From the NCBI RefSeq assembly GCF_033115175.1, contig NC_084828.1, positions 97,899,388 through 97,963,387 of the forward strand: a DNA stretch of 64,000 bases, in the 5' to 3' direction. Numbering within the stretch: position 1 is the stretch's first letter; the number at the start of each line of letters is the position of its first letter. Shown here piece by piece: positions 36,181 to 47,100 of this stretch. This stretch comes from Lepus europaeus. Taxonomy: Eukaryota > Chordata > Mammalia > Lagomorpha > Leporidae. The notes beneath the pieces are model-generated. The model saw only the letters and a program-made list of their open reading frames with translations. It was not told the DNA's origin and made no database searches. Position numbers and translations under genes: made by a program.

Positions 36181-37368
36181 CGGGACGAGCCTTTTGGTAG
36201 ACCGAAGGGTAGGGGGTGCAGTGGCCGGGAATCCGGCTTGCCAGTCATTTCGCTGGAACTGCGGGCCGGGATGTATGAAGGAGCCTCGATTCTTTTCGCA
36301 CCCCTGCATCTGGACCTGCTGAGTGAGAACCTTAAGCCTAGACCCGAGACCCCAGTCAGATGGAGGAGGCATCCCATCACACTGAACCGCACTTCCCCCT
36401 AAGACACAACGTCGGGTCCGCTAATGCAAGAAAGTGGGAGGCAGAAACCTACGAGCCACAGAAAGCGTGCACAGCCACAGCAGTAACTAGAGGGGAAAAA
36501 AAAAAAAAGACCATTGCCATGAAAAATTAAGCAGCTTTCCCTTCAGTGGGAAAACCCAAAAAGCAACCATCAACCCTCAACTTCTTAAGGTTAATAAAAT
36601 GTAAGTACGTCCCCGAGGGTGGCCCTCCTAAGACACACTCTTGTTCATTTTAACAACACCTAGACCATCCGGTGAATTTTCCAACCCACATTTCCCCCAC
36701 GCTGTTTTAAATTCGGAAGACGGGTCCTTTTTATAGTGGATCGTTTCCAAATAATCCAAAGGCTACTCTTGCTGACCAAAGGAAAAAAGTCAAAAGCTCT
36801 TTCTTCTCTGGATAGGGCTAGTTTTTGGAAGTGTGAAAACACTTCTCTTTCCCCGGCACAGTCTGGATTGCCGGTGGATGAGAGCCTGCATTTCAAAGAA
36901 AACACTCCGTCCTCCTACACGCCTTCCCCGAAAACCGACGGCTGGGGTTCAAGAAGAAGGTGCCCGGCACCTGTTTCTTACACAGTATCTGGAACTGGAC
37001 TGCCGGCCGGGAAAGGAAAAGTTTTTGGTCAAGATTGGTTTGGGGGATGGGTAATAGAAGAGACTGCCTTGTAATTGCACGCTGGGCAGGAAGAAGTGAC
37101 GGGGGGCAGGTTGGCCCGTTTACTCGGAGATTCCCTTACAGCGTCTGGAGCACCTGCGAGGGCGTTACAAGCAGCAAGCGGCGGCGTCTTCCCTCGCGTT
37201 TTTTGAAACGTGGACTGAAGGGGAGAAGTCACGGCCACGGAACAAATTCCTTTGTTTTCCATCCTGTTTCTCAACCTGTCTCATCATCGCAGACCCTTTA
37301 CAAGGAATCCCCAAATCAAACCGCAGCAGGGGACAGCTGGGATGTGAGGGGGGCATAGACTGGACTCA
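36181..37368. other. Non-coding spacer
   Basis: No gene and no recognised repeat apart from a poly-A at 36497-36508. Confidence 0.5.
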
Positions 37369-37440
37369 TTTTTAAAAATTGAATTAAAATTGTATTATCT
37401 CCTCTTCAGTTTTTTTAATTGAATGAAAATTATATTATCT
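37369..37440 (+). repeat. Two-copy imperfect tandem duplication (about 40 bp unit)
   Basis: 37369-37400 and 37410-37440 share TTTTTwAA..TTGAATkAAAATTrTATTATCT, with three or four differences. Each copy ends in TTGAATnAAAATT plus TATTATCT. Confidence 0.8.
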
Positions 37441-37568
37441 TTTGAGGACACAAAAACTTGTTTCCGCACCCCGTTTCCCTTTTTTGGAGGGTTATAAAGA
37501 GTTTTCTTTAACCCCAGAGCACGGTTCTAGCGATTTTCAGGACTGGCGCTGGGCAGCTCCTACTGTGT

Positions 37569-37582
37569 CCAACAGGGGGCGC
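37569..37582 (+). promoter_or_regulatory. CTCF-like motif
   Basis: CCAACAGGGGGCGC matches the CTCF core at 13 of 14 positions and is followed by TGG. It is on the plus strand, opposite to the motif near the SOX2 promoter. Confidence 0.6.
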
Positions 37583-37726
37583 TGGGCACGAACCTGCGCG
37601 GCGGCTCAGCGCCGCTTCACATCTGAGCCGGGTTCCAGCCCCGGAAGGCGAGAGCCGCTCGCGGGGTCGAGTACAGAGCTTTAGTCTTCGTGGATAAAAA
37701 GAGATTAAAGGCTAAATTCTTTTTTT

Positions 37727-37768
37727 GGGTGTGTGTGTGTGTGTGCGAGTGTGCGTGTGCGTGTGCGT
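37727..37768 (+). repeat. (GT/GC)n alternating purine-pyrimidine tract
   Basis: GTGTGTGTGTGTGCGAGTGTGCGTGTGCG-type alternation followed by a G run. It can adopt Z-DNA. Confidence 0.85.
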
Positions 37769-38194
37769 GCGGGGGGGGTAGGTTATCAATTTTAACCAAC
37801 TACGAAAATGTAGAGCTTTTTATCCTTTGATGTTCTCATAAAGAAACTCCTATCGGCTGAGAAATTACAAGGTTTCTGAGCCAACGCTGCGGCTGTGGGG
37901 TGTGTGGGGAAATTAATTAAAAATATACTTTCCCGTCTGTTCGCATGATCTTTTTAGAAGTACTTAAAAAGCGGACACTGATCCCTGTGGCCTGTTCACC
38001 CTGCCCCAAGTTTCAAATACTTTGGGCCATATCGAAGGTCCTTCTATTAATTTTGACGGGGGACGGAAGGGGGATGAGAGACCCAAATATTTACCCCCCC
38101 CTCACAGCTACTCCCCCGCATCCTTCCCCACCCCCTTTCTTTAAACAGGGGCTTTTACGTGACTGACACATTTCACACAGCTGATTCTGCCAAG
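37769..38194. other. Non-coding spacer
   Basis: No gene. It contains short AT-rich and C-rich stretches. Confidence 0.5.
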
Positions 38195-38585
38195 CCAGGT
38201 ATAAATGACAAGCAGCAGTTCTAAATAATGCAAAAAATCTGATGTTGGACTACAAAACACCCGAGTATGAGACGAAATCTAAATAAAATGGTAATCCACC
38301 CACCCCCACCCCAACTTAAAAAAAAAGCCCACCACCCTTCACCTGTATTTAAATAGCGTGTCTTTAATTACAGCAGTTAGGGTGCATGAGGCTGAAATGA
38401 AATTAGCAGTCATTACCAGTCCTTTAACTCTGTGGTGCTTTTGATCAGCACTAAATTAGCTTTCCAGTCCTAACAAAGACTCTACAGCAAGCAGTGGGCT
38501 GTAAATAAGACAGCGCGACCTGCCCTCAACACCTTTTCTCTTGTCAATCATAGCTCTATCATTCAGCCCAAGATTAACCTTTATC
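38195..38585. promoter_or_regulatory. Candidate conserved non-coding element, about -10 kb
   Basis: Non-repetitive block with TGTATTTAAATAGC, CTTTAATTACAGCAG, GAAATTAGCAGTCATTACC, TTTTGATCAGCACTAAATTAGC, CTTGTCAATCATAGC and AACAAAGACTC: homeodomain, SOX-like and PBX/MEIS-like words. The even, repeat-free texture resembles deeply conserved enhancers, but this is a visual judgement. Confidence 0.4.
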
Positions 38586-38595
38586 TACCAAATTT

Positions 38596-38658
38596 TAAAG
38601 AAAGAAAAAAAGAAAAAGAAAAAAAGGAAAGAAAGAAGAAAAAGAAAAAAAGAAAACG
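38596..38658 (+). repeat. (GAAA)n-rich polypurine tract
   Basis: About 60 bases of only A and G ([19 protein letters not shown]). Confidence 0.9.
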
Positions 38659-39842
38659 GAGGCGTGAGGGAAAGCCCCCTGACCACCACATGTCGCAGTA
38701 ACAGAGGTTCCTGAGTCCCCTTTAAATTGTATTCTAATGAGCCCGTGTCAGAATCTGCAATTTCCAAATCATCCCTTTCCCACTCCACCCTGCACCTCTC
38801 CTGTACACTCGAGGCGTCAGAATGCTGCGCAGGTAGGAAACGAATCCCTTTCCCCGAATTACTAATTGGGCGTGGGCCACCCTCCATAACTAATTTGTCA
38901 TTACCCGCCTCCCCCTCCCCCCCATTAGTCTAATAAGATTTCGGGAGAGGAGGGGATGAGCCGGGAGACAACATTGATGATTTTAAGGCATGCACAGAAG
39001 TTTCTGAGCTGAAAGCCATCAATTTACTCTACTAATAGTCTCCAATTTCTAAGTCTGCCGAGGAAAGGGGGAAAAAAAAGACCAAAAAAACCAAAAAACC
39101 CAACAACAACAACAACAAAAACCCTGCTGCTTTTTGCAGTGCTGAGATACGAAAGTCAAACATTGGTTCCAGTTGCCATTAGAGGGCGCCAGAGAGCAAG
39201 CCCTATCACCCCTCGCCTAACTTCCCACAGGAACCCTCCCAGCTTCCAGCTTCGCCATGCTCTGTAATTCCTTCTCTCAGGTAGTATTTCCTGCTTATCC
39301 TGCCCCCTTGCGTTTCTGCCTCCCTCTCTGCCAGTCTGCCATAAAGAACAAGGTATCGCCATGTCCCTTTCGTCAGTTTTTGCATGCTCCATCCACACCA
39401 AACGCCGCCAAAACAGTTAAGACTCCGACTGGATCAGTAACAACCCCTTTGCACCCGTCGAATCAAAACACCCTTTCCGTGCTAAGGGACGTTCGCCTGG
39501 AGAAGGCTCTTTGTAGGGGTGAAATGCTAGAGTTTGGCATTTAAAATGCTGGGATCCTGCATTTTTCACTTTTGGTTTTTTCTCTGGGGGCTCACATATC
39601 TATTTCTTCAATTTCATAGAAAAGGAAATACAGCCTTGCAAGGCAACTGGTTCTGTTCAGCACTAAAACTGTTTAGAAGAGAATAAAATGTCATTTCATT
39701 TCTGCATTTGCTAAAGAAATCAAAATCAGCGCTTAATTCCAAAAGTTAATGCTTTCAGACTTAAATTTGCCTATGTTAAATGACTTCCACACAGAGTGTT
39801 TTTCTAGATCTCTTAAAGGTCAAAAGAAAAAAAACGGAATGA
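38659..39842. other. Non-coding spacer with a CTCF-like motif
   Basis: No gene. A CAA trinucleotide run lies at 39100-39117. The CTCF-like motif at 39176 is listed separately. TAAT-type words cluster at 38860-39060. Confidence 0.5.
39176..39189 (+). promoter_or_regulatory. CTCF-like motif
   Basis: CCATTAGAGGGCGC, 13 of 14 core positions, preceded by TTG and followed by CAG. Same orientation as the motif at 37569, 1.6 kb away. Confidence 0.6.
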
Positions 39843-39851
39843 GAGAATAAA

Positions 39852-39912
39852 GTGAGAGGGAGAGAGAGGGAGAGAGAGAGGGGGAGAGAGAGAGAGTGAG
39901 AGAGAGAGTGAG
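39852..39912 (+). repeat. (GA)n polypurine tract
   Basis: GAGAGGGAGAGAGAGGG-type run of about 60 bases with two T interruptions near the end. Confidence 0.95.
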
Positions 39913-40307
39913 TTGGGGGGAGGAGTGAGCTACCAGTGAATTCGAAGTTGGGTTGCAAGCTACTTACATGTCCATGCCAGATCAGGGTGTTGTCTTGTAG
40001 CAGTTTGATTGGCAGGTAAAAAAGCAAAGAACGTGAGGGCTCCCTGAGCCTCTTGTCAGCCCAAGCTTGATCACTTCTCACCGGACAGAATGAGTTGAAG
40101 GAGCTTGCCGTTCCCCTCTCATCCTCCATCCAAGGCACTGTGAATCCATTTCGGCTTTTCTTCCCCCCAGTCTCTCCATCAGCCTCCTGCCTCCACACAC
40201 ATCGCCTTACACCAGCCTCCAAGACCTAGCCTAGCTTTGCCACTGCAATCCCCTGCAACAAGAAAAATCGTTTATGGCTTAAAACCCCAAATGGCTGATT
40301 TTTTAAA

Positions 40308-40308
40308 A

Positions 40309-40362
<54 letters not shown>

Positions 40363-40393
40363 AGGGTGAGGGGGAGAGAGGGGGAGCGAGAAG
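40308..40393 (+). repeat. (GA)n polypurine tract
   Basis: About 24 uninterrupted GA units followed by GAGGGTGAGGGGGAGAGAGGGGGAG. It lies about 400 bases after the similar tract at 39852 and has the same strand bias. Confidence 0.95.
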
Positions 40394-43009
40394 AATGCAC
40401 CCAGAGAACAACAAAAAAGTCAGTTATCCTAACACTGCTCTGTCCTCCCCCCCCCATACAGAAGAAGAATAAAAAAAAAGCTTTATGTTTTTTCAGTGGG
40501 TATTCAAAGATAATTTGATGCCATTGTTTCTGCTACAGATGGTTCTTTTAAATACAATAACACGGCTCTTTGTGCAGGCTACCCACAATAAAAATCGAAA
40601 GCGTTCCCCTGAATAACCATTTTGTTCGCTCTTGTATGGGGCCAACAAAAGATGCCGTGAGGTAATGGGTTCTGTTTATTGAAGCCATAGAATAGGGGTT
40701 TGATAAAGATTTTTTTTTTTAAAGCAGAAGACCTTGCAAGGTCGGGCTGATCTCTTCATATTTTTTTTTTATTAAAATATTTGTCCAATAGATGATTCCT
40801 TGGTGCAGCTGCAGGTTCCCTCCTCAATTCTTAATCAGCCAAAACATCTGTCTCTTTGAGGAGGCTTAAAAAAAAAATCTGTGATTGTATCAATGGTGTA
40901 GTAACCTTATCAGATCCTGAGGTTTGGGCTCAGTACAGGCAAAGGCAAAGGAGTTTTCAGTTCTCTCTGGTCCTGATGGGGTGAAGCGGAGGGCTGGGGG
41001 AAGGAGACGAGCCACCCCAGACGCAGCGACTGAGGAAAATGAGGCTTTCCTCCCCCCCCACCCCCTCCCCGCACCCTGGTTGGCCGTGCACCACTCTGTG
41101 AGCCAGACACACAGATCACGGAGAGCGTCTTTCACTCCGAGGCTGTCTCCCCGTCTCTTCAGGCTCCTACCGGTGTGCCATGCTGGACTTGCTTTCCTGC
41201 TATGGTCTCCAGTCCTGGAAAACCTAGATGGGAGCCCACGGGGAGGAGCAGGACAAGCTGAAGCTTCGCCTCTCGCACCCAGGACGTCCACCCTGGGCTC
41301 TGCTTCGTTCATCCTGAGCTATCTTGACTCATTCATGGATTGCAACCCTATAGCGAGATGGGTGGCTGTAGCCCTCCAGCTACAGTGCCCATTTCCCTCT
41401 GTCCATGGAGAACACCCTCTTCCCCTCCCTGGGGAAGCTCTAGCCCCTAACTCAGCGGAGGTCTCTATCACCTTTGAGAGTTCTGAACGTTGAGGCCATG
41501 AGGGTGCTCTGGGGGTGTCTTAGGTTTGTCTTCCTTTCTATAGAAGTTGGTGCCTGGGCTCTCTGGGCCTCCAGTGGCCCAGAGTGACAGTAATCCACCT
41601 GTGCTCCGAATGTCCTCACTTGTGGCGAGACCACAGTCTGCAAAAATGGTTTTAATCTTAAGAATGAGTCTTCCCTGGGTTTTCAACCTCTGCCCCAGGC
41701 CCGGTTTATTCCTCCACTTTCTCCCTACAAACCACTCAAATTAACAGATAAACACTGAAATGAATTCGCTGAAAAAACTGATCCCAACGTCTGATTTCCC
41801 TCTTGAAAACAATATTATTGGTTTGCAAATGATCTGGAGCCGCGTAATAAGTGATGGGGTGGTGGGGGGGGAAGGGACTGCTGCTTAAACATCCATCAGA
41901 ACCCGTACCAGGAAACTTGAAAAACAAAACAGGGCATCACACAACTTTTCATATGGTTGTTTCTCAAGATTTCATTTTGTATCTCAGGATAAACAGCCTA
42001 GGACCAGTTTGAAAAGGACGAAAGCCTTGGCACTATTTAACAGGTTGTGCACCGCCCTACACGCCCTGCGTCAAGAACAACGTGCCTGTGTAGGGGGACT
42101 GCCTTGGAGGTGGCAGAGAGATGAGGCATGTCCAGTCAGGGTACCCTACCTGATCAGGCTGAGCAGGGCAGTGGCTGCACTACTGCAGGCATGGTAGTAG
42201 GGAACAGTGCGCACAATTGTAAGTCAATGTAGAAACATCCTGCCAACTAGGACGCGGGACAGGAAGGTGGACGCACAAGGTTCCGTCCCATGTTTTCTTT
42301 AAAAAAATCCATGGAAATGATCCCTTCCTGCTTTCCTTGTGGTACGTCTTTTCTGTGTATCGAAACCTGGATTCTCCAACCCGAAAACAGCTGTTTTCCT
42401 TTTTACAACAAACTGAAATTAGAATCTGAACTGCTGTCTTCAACCCCAGCCCTAAGGACGCTTACAATCACTCAGATGGCCTAGCCGTCCTGGGAGGGGT
42501 CAGGGAGACAAGCAAGTCCCCAAAAGTTGGTCTCAAAGCTCTAGTTACAGTGGCCATGACATGGGGGAGCCTTTAGCATTAACCTTAGAAAAAGTACTGT
42601 GTGCCATGCAAGGCAACGTTTGCCAAAGTGACAAACTGCCTTGGAGTTTGAAGGAATCAGGCGGCAGCTGTCTACCAGCGCAAAACGACGTAGCAAACAA
42701 CTTCGCGTGTGCAGGGGCTGCGACAAGCGAGCAGCGGAGCGGGCAGCACCCACCGCCCCCGGTTTTCTGGCAGGGCTAGGCAAGCCGTGGGAGCCAAGTT
42801 ACGGGTGTTTAGGGGCGGCTGAGAATTGGAAACTTCTTTGGGGCCACCTCACCCCCCTGACAGGCACGCCGCTGAGTGGCATTCGGCACGAACGACTTTA
42901 GTTGAGGAAGGAGAGCGGGGGTGGGGGGGGGGGGAGAAGGAGCGGAGGGAGGCAGTGTGAAAGGTGGAGAGGGGATTTTTTTTTTTTTTTTAAAGGATTT
43001 AAGCAGACT
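40394..43009. other. Non-coding SOX2 upstream flank
   Basis: No gene. Mixed composition, with T runs at 40708-40719 and 40761-40770. The block at 40530-40870 has CTTTGTGC, TTTTGTTCGC, CCAACAAAAG and CTTAATCAGCC words. ORFs of up to 189 codons near 40924-41493 show no family signature. Confidence 0.45.
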
Positions 43010-44170
43010 AATGGCCTAGGGGATCAGCCAGAGGGGCGCGCGGGACCAGGCTTCACAGCCGCACGCGCGCTGCTTGCCAGGAGACCCGGTACGCACGATC
43101 AGGGTCTGGAAGCTCAGCGAACCAACGACCACAGCGACCACCAGCTTCCCAGAGGTGGCATCGTGTCGTGCCTCGGCCACCGGCTGCCGCGAACAGCTGT
43201 GGCTTCCCTGTCCTCAGCAATCAATCACTCACTCACTGGTCACCTTCTCCCCTCGCCACGTGGAAATAAATCCCACGCTGTGGTCTCGGGCCGCGACCCC
43301 CAGCCCCGGGCACGCTCCTCTAGCCCCCGGGGACCCCCCCACCCCGCCCCGGGCCGCGGATTGCGGGGCGGCCGCCCAGAGCCGGCGGTTCTCCCTGTCT
43401 CCCCGCCGCGGGACTGCGGGAAGCGGGCGCCAAGGGGCGCAGCGGCGCCTGGGGCGAGGGCCGAGCGCTTCCCCCGGGCTGCGGGCGGCGTAGCTGTGTG
43501 GGTGCCCCTACGTGCTCCGCGGGTTACGAACACGTCAGCGGCCCCAACACGACCCAGTTATCCACTTAGATCAAACCAGAGCCACAGCCTCCTACCCCCT
43601 CTGGACGCGCACTTGCCGCCCCCGCCGGCCACGACTGCATCCGCCCAGCTAACCCGAGCGCTCGGGCGCCGACCTCGGTTTCCAAACCCTCCAGAATAAA
43701 CTTCCAGTCCAAGCCTCGGCCTTGGGGCCTCCCCCGGCTTGTCCTTGGCCCGTGGGAAGCCGGGGTGCAGCGGGGGCCGAGGCTGAAGGAAGCCTATCAG
43801 ATCCGGCCCGGCCTTCGAGGTTTCCTGGGCCCTGCGGGAGCGCCAGCCTTACCGAGTGTTGAGGCGCGAAGCGGGGCTTCAGGCCGGGGAGCCTGGGTTC
43901 CCCGGGCCCTCAGGAGCTGCGCCCCCAGCCGGCCACGCACCGCCGGCCACTTTCCCGCGCTCTGGCGCCCACGTTCCAGCGGCGCGAGGCCTGCAACTCC
44001 TGGCGCAGCCCGGCCTCCGACGGCTAAGTCTTCCGCTGAGGTGCGCGCTGCAGTCGTGGAGGCGGTGGGATCCTGGGTGCCCAGGGCTTTGCGGGCCACC
44101 CTCCCCATGCGGCTCGGTGGACCCATGGGCTGCACGTCGCGCGGGCGGGCAAGAGCTCCCTGCCTCTGGA
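43010..44170. other. CpG island without a coding gene, about 15 kb upstream of SOX2
   Basis: Dense CpG from about 43030 to 44160, the strongest outside the SOX2 island and the one at 35.4 kb. Open frames of 140-265 codons in several frames have low-complexity Pro/Ala/Arg content only. A promoter of the same-strand lncRNA SOX2-OT is a reasonable possibility. Confidence 0.55.
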
Positions 44171-47100
44171 CGCAAACGTCGAAGTGACTTTGGAGCCAGG
44201 AATTCTTCGGAGCGCAGTGTGGCGCCAGTTTTCGTTTGTTCCCCTGTGGTATGGAAGCGTAAGCTGGGAGATCCTCCATGGAGGAGGGTGGAATCACGGC
44301 CCCTCGGGGGAATTCCTGGATGGCAAGTCCGGGAGGGAGGTCTGGCCCACAAGGGACCGGGAGACCCTCTCAGCTGGGGGCTGCTCTCAGGTTAGCTAGC
44401 CATGGATGGACTGGAGACCTCCAGGCGGCCAAGGTGCGAGTGCACCCGCCTGCTGAGCGGCCAGATACCCGGTGTGATGATACCCACTGCAGGAGCTCTC
44501 GGAGGTTCCCTCGATCTGTTGTATGCTAAGATTGGCAGCAGTGGATAGAGATGGATGTGCTTTATAACCAGGTGGAAATTTGGAGGTAGAAGCAAGGCCT
44601 ACTGTAGGCTTTCATCAAGGCCTCCTTTAAATTTCCTTGTCATATATACAATGAAGTTCTACATAGAATCATGTTTTAGCTTTATGAATTGAAAACATTA
44701 CTTTTATTTATTTTAAAAGTATTGATTTTAAAATGCTAAACATTTTAATTATGCCACAAGAGTGTGACCCTGTTTTTTAAGTTTCTTCACTTATGAATAT
44801 ATTCAGTACATTTAAAAATGAGTGGCGATGTCAAATTTTTCAACCTCTGAGTTACAGGATAGTGAAGAGAGGGGAAAAGAGAGTTGAGCGCCTTGAGTCT
44901 TGAGTCTCTCTGGAATATCCTTATCACTACCACGCTCTTGCATCAATCCAATTGGGTCCTTGCATCCATCTAAAATTCATTAACTTAGGTTTTTTTTTTA
45001 AAGGTGAAATATTAATATCATATGTTGGACTTCAAAAATAATCTAAGCTGAAGACGTTTTCCAAATGTACATCCTGCATTATACTGTAGAAGTTGAATCT
45101 GCTAGGCTTAGGTGCTCTGAGCTGACATCGACACAGTGCAATCCTATGATCACAGCCGCAGACTCAGAGTAAAATGTCTTCCTCAGAGTTTGAAAAGGCC
45201 TCCTAAAGTGCGGCGAGTATTTTTTATTTCTCTATTCCACAGGTCTGAGGATAGGCAGTAGGTTTGGGGTGCCTACTGATCCATTCTTAAATGGTGAATT
45301 TGGGGAGAACAGAAGCATGGCTTTTTGGGTTTTTGCCTATGGAACAGAGTTAATGATCCAAGCAAACTGATTCCAGGGAGATTTTCTAGTTACACCTTCC
45401 CCTCCGATTGTCTCCTCCTAACACTCCTTTTACCCTTGAAAGAGCAACATTATATTTGCTTGAGGTTGAAAGAGATTGAAATAACCTTTAATGAGTATCT
45501 ATTATGTGCTAGATATTTTATAATAATGCTCTAAGGTTGGAACTACTATACTTCCTTCTCTCCATCCCTTCCTCCGCCCCATTTCGTTTTTTAACAGAGG
45601 GAAGGAAGGCCCAGTGGGGCTGAGTATCTGTATCTTTGCAGTTGAGAAATAGTAGGTACAGGTATCATGTCTAGCTCTGTAATTCTGAAATCCAGTCTGG
45701 TCTTTAGAATCTGGTAGACTGAGTCCAAATGGACTCAAGCAGGCACTCTGATCGCTGACGTTGTGGGTACAAGAGGAAGTTGGTTGGGAACTATGTGTGG
45801 TCTTGTCTCCCTCTCTCTACTTTCTTTGGGAGATGGTCTCTTCATTCAGGCTCTTCTTAGCATCTTTTGGCTACGGGAAGATGGACTTGAGGCACAGCTA
45901 TAAAACTCTTTTGTCTTTTTCCATACCAAAGTTGGGCCTGGATTTAAACTCAGTTCTCTGGATATGGGTCTCAACTAGTATCAAGTTTAAGACTACCCAC
46001 AGGCTGGGCTGATCCAGGTGGTGATTTTCAGGAGCTTCGTCTAATGGCTCAAACTAACTGTCAGTCTTAAAACCCCAGCCTCAGAAACCAAAAGGGTGGG
46101 AGGGAGATGTAGTAATAATAGAATGCATGCCTGCTAATTAACCTTATTAACAACAGCAAACCAGTGAACATTTATATTTTTGTTTTCTCGAAAGGCAATT
46201 ACATTTTTTTTTTGCTTTCTATTAACTACCTTCCCCCCCTCAGATAATCACCTATATCAAAACTGCCCTTTAAAAGGTCAGTAGAAATTATTTTAAGACA
46301 TTCAAATAAAAAAAAGTATTGTTATTTTAATAGGCACTGTGGATAGTTTAATTTGTATCTTGTATTAAATTAAACATATGGTGAACAGGGTATAATAGAT
46401 TTTCTATAATTTAGCTGCCAATGTGGCAACAGCAGCCAGTTACTCTCACCAGCAGACTTGTCAGTGGTTTGTTTACTAGCTTATTTGAATTAAAATAAAG
46501 CTTCGCTTCTGCTGACTGCACATCATTATCTATGAGACCATAATCCTGCTAGCAAATCCTATATCTTCCAGAACTGGCTCTTTTGTTTGGGATTACTGAG
46601 AGCTTAGCCTATAACAAAGAGGAATAAGGCATCCCTCTCATCCTCATAATTAAGTGTGGGGACTAATTTAGAAACAAACCCCGAAAGATGTACTATTTGG
46701 AGTTATATTTCTATACAGAATGGAGGAGAAAGAGGATAGGCCAAACACCTGATTGTTAACAGAATGTTTAAACTATTAAGCAAGTGTACTACAGGAATCC
46801 AGCTTGTTAAAATTAAGAGCAACAGTAAGTAAGGCATTGGCGGGCCCTTGCACGGGCAGGAATTCTGTATGAAGGATCTGAAGGTATGTTTGGGAGGAGA
46901 AAGTATCAGGGTGTCAAGCTGGAGAAGCTTGCTCTGTACTTTTTGGATGCCGTTTGTTTGCTTCTTCCAATATTCTAACAGCCTGCACAATTAATAGTTA
47001 TTGTCGAGTACAGTTGTTACAACGCTGAGTAAAAATAACAAAACACTTTCCGATTAACTAGAAAAAAATTTTACTTTCAGAAATTGTCATTGGCCATTGT

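Noticed and set aside
42902..43699. 265-codon plus-strand open frame in the 43 kb CpG island
   Set aside because: Low-complexity Gly/Pro/Arg content with overlapping open frames on both strands; no start context or family resemblance.
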